Assembly (NCBI GenBank): GCA_017509785.1 | Contig: JAFWOT010000002.1 | Coordinates: 184,068 to 248,067, forward strand | DNA length: 64,000 nt | From: Clostridia bacterium | Lineage (GTDB): Bacteria; Bacillota; Clostridia; Christensenellales; CAG-138 | Direction of reading: 5' to 3' | Shown here: positions 49,589 to 58,726 of the stretch, in pieces | Numbering within the stretch: position 1 is the stretch's first letter | Layout: each line of letters begins with the position of its first letter | Translations under genes and position numbers: made by a program | The notes under the pieces: model-generated | Database searches by the model: none | What the model saw: the letters and a program-made list of their open reading frames with translations, nothing else | Told to the model about the DNA's origin: nothing

Positions 49589-50362
49589 ATGAAGACCACC
49601 AAAATGATCCTCAGCGCGCTGCTCTGCGTAATGCTGTTGGCTGCCCTCACGATCCCCGCGGGTGCGGCGGATATCGTCGGGCCGAAGGACGGCGTCGGCA
49701 TGAACCTGAGCGGCATGCACACGACGAGCTTTCAGAACGAACAGGTAGACGGCTCGCTCTTCCAAACCCACACGATAACCGTGCTCAACATCTGGGCAAC
49801 GTGGTGCGGGCCCTGCCTCGGCGAGATGCCCGATTTCAGGACCCTCAACGAGTACTACGGCTCCACCCCGGCGGCCGACGTGCAGATAGTCGGCGTCCTT
49901 TATGACGACTACGGCGACAACTTCCCCGAGGCCGTTCAGATAGTGGAGGAAAACGGCTACGACTGGCTCCAGATCAAAATGTGCAGCGAGATCTATGCCG
50001 TTGCGGATTCCCTCGGCGAGTACATCGGCATACCCGTGCCGCAGACTATGATCGTCGATTCCACGGGCACGGTGCGCGCCCACAAGCAGGGCCGCTTCTG
50101 GGATTACGACGATCTCTATACGTACGTCAACGGCTGGTATGAGACGGTGCTGGCGGGATCCGGCCCCTCCGTGCTGATAGGCGACGTGAACGGCAACGGC
50201 TCCATCGACAGCCAGGACGCTCTGAGCGTGCTCCGTCACGTGCTCGGCACCGCCCTGCTCGAGGGCGCCGCCCTTTCCGCGGCGGATATGAACGGCGACG
50301 GGCATATCGCGGCGGACGACGCGTTGACGATACTGCGGGCGGCTCTCAATATCGGGGCCTGA
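49589..50362 (+). CDS. Secreted TlpA-like thioredoxin fused to a dockerin
   Basis: 257 aa. Signal peptide (about 1-26), thioredoxin domain with active-site WCGPC (VLNIWATWCGPCLGEMP) and a cis-Pro in GIPVPQTMIVD, then a type-I dockerin (about 193-257) with two calcium loops, DVNGNGSIDSQDAL and DMNGDGHIAADDAL. Known: TlpA/ResA-like domains reduce or exchange disulfides outside the membrane; dockerins attach proteins to cohesins. The combination would fix a thiol redox enzyme onto a surface complex. AGGAGG precedes the ATG. Co-oriented with the decayed protease, 35 bp downstream. Confidence 0.88.
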   Translation: MKTTKMILSALLCVMLLAALTIPAGAADIVGPKDGVGMNLSGMHTTSFQNEQVDGSLFQTHTITVLNIWATWCGPCLGEMPDFRTLNEYYGSTPAADVQIVGVLYDDYGDNFPEAVQIVEENGYDWLQIKMCSEIYAVADSLGEYIGIPVPQTMIVDSTGTVRAHKQGRFWDYDDLYTYVNGWYETVLAGSGPSVLIGDVNGNGSIDSQDALSVLRHVLGTALLEGAALSAADMNGDGHIAADDALTILRAALNIGA

Positions 50363-50398
50363 CCGTTATAGGAAACAAACCGGCCGAAGCAGAACGGT

Positions 50399-50440
50399 CC
50401 GGCGCGGAGAAGCAGATTGCGTCCGCGCCGGGCTTTTTTT
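50399..50440 (+). terminator. Terminator of the dockerin pair
   Basis: CCGGCGCGGA (50399-50408) pairs with TCCGCGCCGG (50422-50431), followed by seven Ts. Confidence 0.9.
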
Positions 50441-50452
50441 CGTTCGCGGGTA

Positions 50453-50481
50453 TTGAAAACGCTCCCGGCATATGATATATT
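50453..50481 (+). promoter_or_regulatory. Promoter of the NRPS operon
   Basis: TTGAAA (50453-50458), 17-nt spacer, TATATT (50476-50481). It overlaps an ATG at 50472, so translation must start later. Confidence 0.65.
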
Positions 50482-50516
50482 TGATACCAATAAATTTCAG
50501 CGGAAGAGAACGCCGG

Positions 50517-51113
50517 ATGGAGCTTTTCATGCTTGACGCGGAGAGCGTCGCGGAGAAGGATATCGCGCTCGTGCGCGAGCGCTTTCCGGAGCGTTACCGA
50601 AGGGCGTGTCTGCGGGCAGACCGCAGGGATTCCCTCTCGGTGATGGCGGGGGGAGTGCTCCTCTTTCGTGCGCTCGGAGTGCGAAGCGAGAGCGAGCTCC
50701 GCTGTGAGGGCGGCCGTCCGTACCTGCCCGGGGGGAGGGAGTTCAGCCTTTCACACAGCGGGGGCAGATGCGCCATAGCCGTCAGCGGCGAAAGGATCGG
50801 CCTCGATATCGAGCTGATGGATCCCGGCAATCTCATCGCGGCGCCCGCCGCCCTGACGGAGGAGGAGCTCGAATTCATGAGGGGCGATCCGCTTCGCCGG
50901 TTCCACCTGCTTTGGACTCGCAAGGAGAGCGTTTTCAAGGCGGTCGGCGGCTATGACGACCCGAAGCCGATACCGGCGCTCGACGGTCGCGCCCCGCGGG
51001 GCTTTCACTTTACGAGCGGCTTCTTCGACGGATACGCCGTGAGCGTATGCTCGGCGGAGGAGCCCGGGCAGATCGTACCGAAAAACATCTTTCAAATACA
51101 GACCGGAGGTTAA
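50517..51113 (+). CDS. 4'-phosphopantetheinyl transferase (Sfp type)
   Basis: 198 aa from the ATG at 50517, chosen because 50472 lies in the promoter. Sfp motifs: FSLSHSGGRCAIAV, GLDIELMDP (Mg-binding Asp97 and Glu99) and LLWTRKESVFKAVGG (WxxKES/A, Trp133). Known: transfers phosphopantetheine from CoA to the Ser of carrier proteins. It ends 1 bp before the NRPS start, so its job is to activate the two carrier domains of that enzyme. Shorter than Sfp (about 224 aa) but complete in motifs. Confidence 0.93.
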   Translation: MELFMLDAESVAEKDIALVRERFPERYRRACLRADRRDSLSVMAGGVLLFRALGVRSESELRCEGGRPYLPGGREFSLSHSGGRCAIAVSGERIGLDIELMDPGNLIAAPAALTEEELEFMRGDPLRRFHLLWTRKESVFKAVGGYDDPKPIPALDGRAPRGFHFTSGFFDGYAVSVCSAEEPGQIVPKNIFQIQTGG

Positions 51114-51114
51114 A

Positions 51115-54100
51115 ATGGATCGTTTCCCGCTTTCAAAGACAGAATACGGAATCTACATCGAGCAGATGACGGAGCGCAGCACGGCTTACAACAACCCGTT
51201 CACACTGCGCCTGCCCGACGACGTCGGAGTCGAGCGCTTCAGGTCGGCTGTCCGTGCCGCCGCTGCCGCGCACCCGATGCTCAGAACGGGCTTCGGCGTT
51301 GACGAGAAGGGCGAAGCCTATAAATTCATCCACAACTGCGGAGCGGAGATCGAGGTCGAGGTGATCGAGGCGGAGCGCTTCGATATCGAGCGTTACGTCA
51401 GGCCCTTCGATCTCGAAAACGATCTCCTTTGCAGGTTCGCCGTGATACTCACGCCCGCGGAAAAGCTCTTCTTCTTCGATATCCACCACGCCGTTTTCGA
51501 CGGCACCTCCGCGGCGATCCTCCTGCGGGATATCAACGCCGCCTACATGGGGGAGGATATTCGCCCCGAGGAGTTCACGGCGAACGATTATGCCGTTGAG
51601 GAGCTCCGCCGCACGGGAACGGAGGAATTCACCCGCGCGAAGGAATACTACCTCTCGCTCTTCGAAGGGGTCGACGCCGATTCGAAGCTCTTCGGCGACG
51701 CCAACCCGCGCGAGCACCGCGCAAAGGAACAGGAATATGAGCTCCGTCTGGCGGAGCCCGCCGCGATAAGGGCGCTCGCGGAGAAAAACGGCGTGAAGCT
51801 CAGCACCGTTTTCAACGCGGCCTTCGCGTACCTGCTCTCGAAATACACGGATAATCCCTCCGTCGTCTATTCGACCGTCCATCACGGCAGGGACGAACGC
51901 ATGAAGGATTCCGTCGGCATGTTCGTAAAGACCTATCCCGTGCTCGCCGCGGCGGAGGGCGGGAAGACGACCGCCGCCCTATTGAAGGAGCTCGACGGGG
52001 AGATAACCCTCAACCGCGCGAACGGCGTCTATTCCTTCGCCGATTTCTGCGCCGATACTGATCTGCACCCGAGCGTGCTCTTCGCCTATCAGGGCGATAT
52101 GCTGAAGGAGATCCCCTTCTGCGGCGGCAGGACGACGCCCGTCTATTACTCCGCGCCCGACGCGAAGGACGGGTTCGAATTCACCGTCTGGCGCAGCGAG
52201 GGGCGCTATTGCGTCCGCGCTCAATACAGCATGGACGAGTACGACGACGAGGTCGTCGCCGCCCTTGCCGAAAGCTACGATAAGATACTTCTCGATATGA
52301 CCTCCGCCGAAAAGCTCGCCGATATCGACATGCTGACCCCGGAGAGGCGCGCCGCCCTCGACGCCGTGAACGAGAGGAAGGCCTCCCGCCCGTTCATGGA
52401 CGTGATCGCCCTCTTCCGCCAAAGGGCGAAGGAGGCTCCGGAGCATACCGCCGTCGTCTGCGGGGACGTCCGTCTCACCTACCGCGAGCTCGACCGCATG
52501 AGCGATAACCTCGCCGCGTTCCTCGCGGGCAGAGGCGTCGGGCGCGGGGACGTCGTCTCCATACTGATCCCCCGCTGCGAATACATGGCGGCGGCGCCCC
52601 TCGGCGTATTGAAGGCCGGCGCTGCGTATCAGCCGCTCGATCCCTCCTATCCCCCGGAGAGGCTCGATTTCATGATGAAGGACGCGAACGCGAAATACCT
52701 CATCGCGGACAGGACCATGCTCGAAAGGGTCCCCGGGCGCGAGTGCCCCTTCATGTTCGCCGACGAGCTGCCCCGCCTACCCGAGGCGGAAGCGCCGTCC
52801 CGGGAGCCCGATCCCTCCGATCTCTTCATAATGCTCTACACCTCCGGCTCCACGGGCGTCCCGAAGGGCGTCATGCTGGAGCGCGGCAATATAGCGGCGT
52901 TCAGCGGCTGGTTCGCGGATTTCTACCGTCTGGACGGCTCCTCCCGCGCGGCCGCCTACGCGAGCTTCGGCTTTGACGCCAACATGATGGATACCTACCC
53001 GACCCTGATCTCCGGCGCGGAGCTCCATATAATCACCGAGGATATCCGTCTCGACATGCTCGCCATACGCGATTATTTCACGCGGAACCGCATCACCCAC
53101 AGCTTCATGACGACGCAGGTCGGCAGGCAGTACGCCGATCTCTTCCCCGAAGCGGAATTTCCCAAGTACCTCACCGTCGGCGGCGAGAAGCTCGTTCCCG
53201 TGGATCCGCCGAAGACGTATAAGCTCTTCAACTGCTACGGCCCCACGGAATGCACCGTTTTCACGAACGTCCGGCAGGTCGCCGGGGTCTATGAGCGCGT
53301 GCCGATAGGCGCCTCGCTTGGGATGACCGCGGAGTACGTCGTCGATAAGGACCTGCGCCTCGTGCCTCCCGGCGTGCCCGGCGAGCTCATCATCGCGGGC
53401 GATCAGGTGGCAAGGGGCTACCTCAACCGCCCCGAGCAGAACGCGAAGGCGTTCATCCGCAACCCGTTCGATACGAGGCCGGAGTTCAGCCGCTGCTACC
53501 GCACGGGCGATATAGTCAGGATGCTCCCCGACGGAGTCGTGGATTTCATCGGCCGCAGCGACGGGCAGGTGAAGATCCGCGGCTTCCGCATCGAGCTTTC
53601 CGAGGTGGAAGGCGTCATCCGCAAATTCCCCGGCATAAAGGATGCGACCGTCCAGGCCTTCGACGAGGCCGGCGGCGGCAAGTTCATAGCGGCCTACGTC
53701 GTTTCGGATAACGAAGTCGATATCGACGCGATGAACGCGTTCATCATGCGGAACAAGCCCCCCTACATGGTGCCCGCCGTCACCATGCAGATAGAGCGTA
53801 TCCCCCTCAACCAGAACCAGAAGGTCAATAAGCGCGCCCTTCCCGTCCCCGTCAGAAAGGCGGCGGAGATCGTCCCGCCGAAGAACGAGACCCAGCGCAG
53901 GATATTCGAGACCGCGGCGAAGGTCATCGGCTCGCGCGAATTCGGCATAGACGAAGACATATTCTGCGCGGGCCTCACGTCCATCGGCGCGATAAAGCTG
54001 AACGTGCTCCTCTCGAACGAGTTCGGGATCCCCTTCACGATAGCCGATCTCAAGGCGAACAGCACCGTGGAGGGTCTCGAACGCTTCATCCAGAAGAGCG

Positions 54101-57100
54101 CCGCAGCCGAGGAATACGAGGTGCTTTCCGATTATCCGCTCTCCGAATCGCAGAACGGCATACTCGTCGAGTGCATCTCGAACCCGGATTCGACCGTCTA
54201 TAACATACCGTTCCTCTTCAGGCTCTCGGATAAGGTCGATCTGCCGAGGCTCAAGGCCGCCGTCGAGGCGACGATAAACGCCCACCCGTATCTGAAGATC
54301 AAGCTCTTCGCAGGGGACGACGGCGAGATCCGCGTCTGCCGCGACGATCCGAAGCCCCCCGTCGTCGAGATGATCGAAACGGAAAAGCTCCCCGAAGAGC
54401 TCGTCAAGCCCTTCGAGCTTTTCGGCGGCAGACTCTACCGCATGCGCATCTACAGGACGGGGGAGGGCAATTACCTCTTCCTCGAGATGCATCACATAAT
54501 CTGCGACGGCACGAGCGAGGCCGTCCTCATTGAGGATATCAACGCCGCCTATGAGGGCCGTGCGCCGGAGACCGAAAAATACACGGGCTTCGAGGCCGTC
54601 CTCGATGAGAAAAAGGCCCGTGAGAGCGACAAATACAGTAAGGCGAAGGCCTATTACGAGGACCTCCTCGACGGGGCGGATCACGACTTCCTCCCCCCGA
54701 AGGACGTGAAGTCCGCCGTCCCCGCGACGGGCGCGCTCACGCTCGTCTCCTCCCTCGATATGGAGGCGGTCTCCGCGTTCTGCCGCGATAACCGCTTTAC
54801 GAAGAACGCCTTCTTCAACGCGGTGTTCGGGCTGCTCGTTTCGAAGTACAGCTTCAAGAACGAGGCCCTCTACACCACCATCTACAACGGCAGGAACGAT
54901 TCGCGCCTCTCCCGCTCGGTCACAATGCTCGTCAAGACCCTCCCGGTCCGCCAGCAGATCGACGGGAACGCGGGCGTGCGTGATCTCATCGCCTCCGTCG
55001 GCGATCAGATAATGAACAGCATGTCGAACGATATCTGCTCCTTCGGCGAGATATCGCGCGCCTTCGGCGTGCCGATGGACATGATGTTCGTCTACCAGGG
55101 CGAGAGCTTCACGTTCGATACCGTGGGCGGCGAGCCGGCGGAGCAGATCGATCTCGACCTCAGCGACACGAAGGCGCCCATCTCCTTCTATCTCTTCGAG
55201 AAGGGCGGCCGCGCCGAGTTCCGCTTCGAGTACAGGAGCGATATGTATTCAGAGCGCTTCATCAGGGCGTTCGCGGAATGCTTCGACAAGGCCTCCGATG
55301 AGTTCATGCACAGGGAGCTCATAAGGGAGGTCAGCATACTGACCGACCGCGTGCGTGAGCGCATCGCCTCCTTCAACGCGACGGAGGGCCCCGTCCCCGG
55401 GACGACCGTCAACCGCATATTCGAGGCCGAGGCCGCGAAGCACCCCGAAAGGACGGCCGTCATCGCAATGGGCGAGCGCCTCACCTACGGCGAGCTGAAC
55501 GCCTGCGCCAACCGCATAGCGCACGCCCTGATGGACGAGGGCGTCCGCCCCGACGATATGGTCGCCCTGATGGTACCGAGGGTGGTCTGGGCATACGCCG
55601 GGCGCGAGGGCATCATGAAATCCGGCGGCGCGTTCCTCATGCTCGCCCCCGATTACCCCGACGACCGCGTCCGGTACATAATCGAAAATTCCGGCGCGAA
55701 GCTGATAGTCACCATGCGCCAGCTCGCGAAGGAGCGCGCGGAGCTCTTCGCCGGCTGCGGGCTGAAGGTCCTCGTAATGGAGGAGCTCGTCTCCGAAGGC
55801 GATACCTCGAACCCCGACCCCGCGATCACGCCGCATAACCTCGCCTACTGCCTCTATACCTCAGGCTCCACGGGCAAGCCCAAGGGCGTCATGATAGAGC
55901 ATCATTCGCTCGTCAATTTCGTGACGGACAACCCCCATAACCGTTTCGCCTCCGATCATCTTAAGGACGTTTCCGTCACGATGAGCTTTGCCGCGCTGAC
56001 GTTCGACGTCTCCGTATTTGAGCATACGACCGGCCTTTACAACGGCAAGACTGTCGTCATCGCCACGGACGAGGAGATCCACAACCCCAACCTCCTTGCC
56101 AAGCTCATAAAGGAGAACGGCGTGGAAGCCACGTTCTTCTCGCCCTCCTACGCCGGGAACCTGCTCGACTTCCCGGACGCCGTCGACGCCCTCCGCGGGA
56201 TGAAGTCCCTCATACTCGGCGGCGAGGCGCTCCCCGCGCCGCTATACAACCGCATGCGCTCCCTCGGCGTCAACGCGAGGATACTGAACGGCTACGGCCC
56301 GACGGAGACCACCATATTCATAACGGTCGACAACGTCACCGACGATCACATCACGATAGGCGGGCCCGTCGCCAATACGAAGCTCGCCATATTCGATAAG
56401 TTCGGCAATGAGCTGCCGCCCTTCGTCCCGGGCGAGCTCATACTCTGCGGCGACAACGTCGGCCGCGGCTACGTCAAGCTCGACAAGCTCAACCGCGAGA
56501 AGTACATTACCGTTAACGGTCTGCCAGCCTTCCGCAGCGGCGATCTCTCCCGCTGGAGCGAGGACGGCCGCATACTCTTCATGGGCCGCATGGACAATCA
56601 GGTCAAGCTCCGCGGCCTCAGGATAGAGCTCGACGAGATAGAGAACGTCATGAACACCTACCCCGGCATGACGAGGAGCCTCGTGCTCGTCAAGGAATCC
56701 GAGCGCGAGGGGCAGTTCCTCTGCGCGTACTTCACCGCGACGGAGAAGGTCGACGTCCCCGCGCTGAAGGCGCATATCGGGAAGAGCCTCGCCAAGTACA
56801 TGATACCCTCCGTCTATATGCAGCTCGAGACGATCCCCGTCAACAAGAACGGCAAGATAGACAAAAAAGCCCTGCCCGAGCCCGTCACGGAGGGCGGCAA
56901 GCGCGAGGTCAAGCGCCCCGCGAACGAGCTGGAGCGGAAGATAGTTTCGATATTCGCAAAGGCCCTCGGCCATAAGGATATGGGCGTCGACGAGGATTTC
57001 TTCGAAAGCGGCGGCACCTCGCTCTCCGCGTCGAAGGTGGCGATGCTCGCGCTCTCGATGAACCTCGCGATAGCGTACAAGGACGTCTTCGACTTCCCGA

Positions 57101-58350
57101 CTGCGGAAGCCATGGCGCAGCACCTGGGCGCCGCGCCTGTGGAGCGCGCACCTTCCTCCGCCCCCGCTGTCACGAGGGAGGTGCATGAGAACGCCCTTCG
57201 CGGCAATATCGCGGAGAACGTCGGCGATATCGCGGAGGTCAGGCCCCTCGGGCGCGTGCTCCTTGCGGGAGCCACCGGCTTCCTCGGCGCTCACGTGCTC
57301 AAAAAGCTCCTCGAACGCGGTGTTCCCACCGTGGCGCTCTGCCGCGCGGGCGCGCTCGATTCCGACACCCGCCTCAGGGCGATGGCGGCCTACTACTTCG
57401 ATTCCCCGCTCGACGACGATATCTCGAGGCTCGTCCGGGTCTATGATGCGGACATTACCTCGGAGAGTCTCTGCGAAACTCTCGCCGGGGAGCGGATAGA
57501 CACCGTCATCAACTGCGCGGCCTGCGTCAAGCATTTCGCGAAGGACGACATAATCGAGCGCATCAACGTGGACGGAGTCAGGAACCTCATCACCCTTGCC
57601 AAGGAGAAGAACGCCCGCTTCATACAGATATCCACGCTCTCCGTCGCGGGCGAGGACGTAGACAACGCCATCGCGCCCGATTTCAGGCTCGCGGAGGACG
57701 CTCTCGACTTCGGGCAGGATATCTCCAACAAGTACGTGCACTCCAAGTTCATGGCCGAAAGAGCCGTGCTGGAGGCGATCGACAAAGGCCTCGACGCGAA
57801 GATAATAAGGGTCGGCAACCTCATGGGCAGGCAGTCGGACGGCGAGTTCCAGATCAACTCCGTCACGAACAGCTTCATAAGGAGCCTCAAGGCATACCGC
57901 GCGCTCGGGTGCTTCCCGGTCTCCTCCTGCGATTCGACGGTCGATTTCTCCCCGATAGACGAGGTCGCGGAGGCGATAATGCGCCTCTCGCTGACGGATA
58001 AGCGCTTCACGGCTTTCCACGTCGCCAACGCGCACGAGGTGCAGATGGGCGACGTGATCGCGGCGATGAACCGTTACGGCTTCAACGTCGCCATCGTGCG
58101 GGACGAGGAGTTCACGGCGGCGCTCAACGAGGCCGTCGCCGACGAGAGCAGGAGCATGCTCGTTTCGGGCCTGCTGACCTATTCCTCGAGCGACAACCGC
58201 CTCCGCCGCTATATAAAGACCGATAATTCGTTCAGCGTCAAGGCGCTCTACCGTCTCGGCTACAAATGGCCCATCACCGACGACGCGTATCTAACCCGCG
58301 TGATAGGCTCGCTCGATTCGCTCGGCTTCTTCGAACGCGACGATATCTGA
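51115..58350 (+). CDS. Dimodular NRPS, C-A-T-C-A-T-reductase
   Basis: 2411 aa, GGAGG at 51105. C1 (about 1-440) has HHAVFDG at 124-130. A1 has TSGSTG at 576-581. T1 carries phosphopantetheine Ser956 (GLTSIG). C2 has HHIICDG from 1126. A2 has TSGSTG from about 1582. T2 carries Ser1969 (GGTSLS). The terminal NAD(P)H reductase has GATGFLG at 2052-2058 and catalytic Tyr2207/Lys2211. All key residues are intact. Reading pocket positions by alignment to PheA gives roughly D-A-M-F-L-V-C-V-F-K (A1) and D-V-F-F-I-G-G-I-F-K (A2), which suggests hydrophobic residues (inference). Known: reductase-ended dimodular NRPSs of gut Clostridia make dipeptide aldehydes that can cyclise to pyrazinones. An N-terminal C domain suggests N-acylation of the first residue. 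Confidence 0.95.
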   Translation: MDRFPLSKTEYGIYIEQMTERSTAYNNPFTLRLPDDVGVERFRSAVRAAAAAHPMLRTGFGVDEKGEAYKFIHNCGAEIEVEVIEAERFDIERYVRPFDLENDLLCRFAVILTPAEKLFFFDIHHAVFDGTSAAILLRDINAAYMGEDIRPEEFTANDYAVEELRRTGTEEFTRAKEYYLSLFEGVDADSKLFGDANPREHRAKEQEYELRLAEPAAIRALAEKNGVKLSTVFNAAFAYLLSKYTDNPSVVYSTVHHGRDERMKDSVGMFVKTYPVLAAAEGGKTTAALLKELDGEITLNRANGVYSFADFCADTDLHPSVLFAYQGDMLKEIPFCGGRTTPVYYSAPDAKDGFEFTVWRSEGRYCVRAQYSMDEYDDEVVAALAESYDKILLDMTSAEKLADIDMLTPERRAALDAVNERKASRPFMDVIALFRQRAKEAPEHTAVVCGDVRLTYRELDRMSDNLAAFLAGRGVGRGDVVSILIPRCEYMAAAPLGVLKAGAAYQPLDPSYPPERLDFMMKDANAKYLIADRTMLERVPGRECPFMFADELPRLPEAEAPSREPDPSDLFIMLYTSGSTGVPKGVMLERGNIAAFSGWFADFYRLDGSSRAAAYASFGFDANMMDTYPTLISGAELHIITEDIRLDMLAIRDYFTRNRITHSFMTTQVGRQYADLFPEAEFPKYLTVGGEKLVPVDPPKTYKLFNCYGPTECTVFTNVRQVAGVYERVPIGASLGMTAEYVVDKDLRLVPPGVPGELIIAGDQVARGYLNRPEQNAKAFIRNPFDTRPEFSRCYRTGDIVRMLPDGVVDFIGRSDGQVKIRGFRIELSEVEGVIRKFPGIKDATVQAFDEAGGGKFIAAYVVSDNEVDIDAMNAFIMRNKPPYMVPAVTMQIERIPLNQNQKVNKRALPVPVRKAAEIVPPKNETQRRIFETAAKVIGSREFGIDEDIFCAGLTSIGAIKLNVLLSNEFGIPFTIADLKANSTVEGLERFIQKSAAAEEYEVLSDYPLSESQNGILVECISNPDSTVYNIPFLFRLSDKVDLPRLKAAVEATINAHPYLKIKLFAGDDGEIRVCRDDPKPPVVEMIETEKLPEELVKPFELFGGRLYRMRIYRTGEGNYLFLEMHHIICDGTSEAVLIEDINAAYEGRAPETEKYTGFEAVLDEKKARESDKYSKAKAYYEDLLDGADHDFLPPKDVKSAVPATGALTLVSSLDMEAVSAFCRDNRFTKNAFFNAVFGLLVSKYSFKNEALYTTIYNGRNDSRLSRSVTMLVKTLPVRQQIDGNAGVRDLIASVGDQIMNSMSNDICSFGEISRAFGVPMDMMFVYQGESFTFDTVGGEPAEQIDLDLSDTKAPISFYLFEKGGRAEFRFEYRSDMYSERFIRAFAECFDKASDEFMHRELIREVSILTDRVRERIASFNATEGPVPGTTVNRIFEAEAAKHPERTAVIAMGERLTYGELNACANRIAHALMDEGVRPDDMVALMVPRVVWAYAGREGIMKSGGAFLMLAPDYPDDRVRYIIENSGAKLIVTMRQLAKERAELFAGCGLKVLVMEELVSEGDTSNPDPAITPHNLAYCLYTSGSTGKPKGVMIEHHSLVNFVTDNPHNRFASDHLKDVSVTMSFAALTFDVSVFEHTTGLYNGKTVVIATDEEIHNPNLLAKLIKENGVEATFFSPSYAGNLLDFPDAVDALRGMKSLILGGEALPAPLYNRMRSLGVNARILNGYGPTETTIFITVDNVTDDHITIGGPVANTKLAIFDKFGNELPPFVPGELILCGDNVGRGYVKLDKLNREKYITVNGLPAFRSGDLSRWSEDGRILFMGRMDNQVKLRGLRIELDEIENVMNTYPGMTRSLVLVKESEREGQFLCAYFTATEKVDVPALKAHIGKSLAKYMIPSVYMQLETIPVNKNGKIDKKALPEPVTEGGKREVKRPANELERKIVSIFAKALGHKDMGVDEDFFESGGTSLSASKVAMLALSMNLAIAYKDVFDFPTAEAMAQHLGAAPVERAPSSAPAVTREVHENALRGNIAENVGDIAEVRPLGRVLLAGATGFLGAHVLKKLLERGVPTVALCRAGALDSDTRLRAMAAYYFDSPLDDDISRLVRVYDADITSESLCETLAGERIDTVINCAACVKHFAKDDIIERINVDGVRNLITLAKEKNARFIQISTLSVAGEDVDNAIAPDFRLAEDALDFGQDISNKYVHSKFMAERAVLEAIDKGLDAKIIRVGNLMGRQSDGEFQINSVTNSFIRSLKAYRALGCFPVSSCDSTVDFSPIDEVAEAIMRLSLTDKRFTAFHVANAHEVQMGDVIAAMNRYGFNVAIVRDEEFTAALNEAVADESRSMLVSGLLTYSSSDNRLRRYIKTDNSFSVKALYRLGYKWPITDDAYLTRVIGSLDSLGFFERDDI

Positions 58351-58378
58351 CACAAATACATGAAAGGAATCTGAAAAA

Positions 58379-58726
58379 ATGCCCGACATCATCAAAAACC
58401 CCGAAGCGGGAACGATCCCCGCGGAAAAGCATACGACGGTCGAAGCGGGGGAGACCCTCCTCCGTATAGCGCCCGTCGGCAGGCTCGACACAGTAACGAG
58501 CGGCGAGCTCTCCGATTCTCTGAATGAGTACGACCTGACCGCCCGCGACGTCGATTTCGATTTCGCCGAAGTCGATTACATCTCCTCCGCGGGGCTCAGG
58601 CTGCTCGTCTATCTCCGGAAGAACGCGAAGGCCGGCGGCCGCTCCATGCGGCTTCTGAACGTCAATTCCGTCGTCAGGGAGATACTCCGCATTTCGGGCT
58701 TTGAAAAGACGTTTACCGTGGTATGA
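58379..58726 (+). CDS. STAS-domain anti-sigma-factor antagonist-like protein
   Basis: 115 aa, 28 bp after the NRPS. The STAS fold is shown by TLLRIAPVGRLDTVTSGELSDSL, DFDFAEVDYISSAGLRLLVYLRK and MRLLNVNSVVREILRISGF. Ser70 (YISSAG) aligns with the phosphorylated Ser of SpoIIAA/RsbV. The N-terminal 20 residues are an extra tail. Known: unphosphorylated antagonists bind anti-sigma kinases and free a sigma factor. Its stop overlaps the start of the phosphatase gene (ATGA), so the two proteins are made together and are probable substrate and enzyme. Confidence 0.9.
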   Translation: MPDIIKNPEAGTIPAEKHTTVEAGETLLRIAPVGRLDTVTSGELSDSLNEYDLTARDVDFDFAEVDYISSAGLRLLVYLRKNAKAGGRSMRLLNVNSVVREILRISGFEKTFTVV

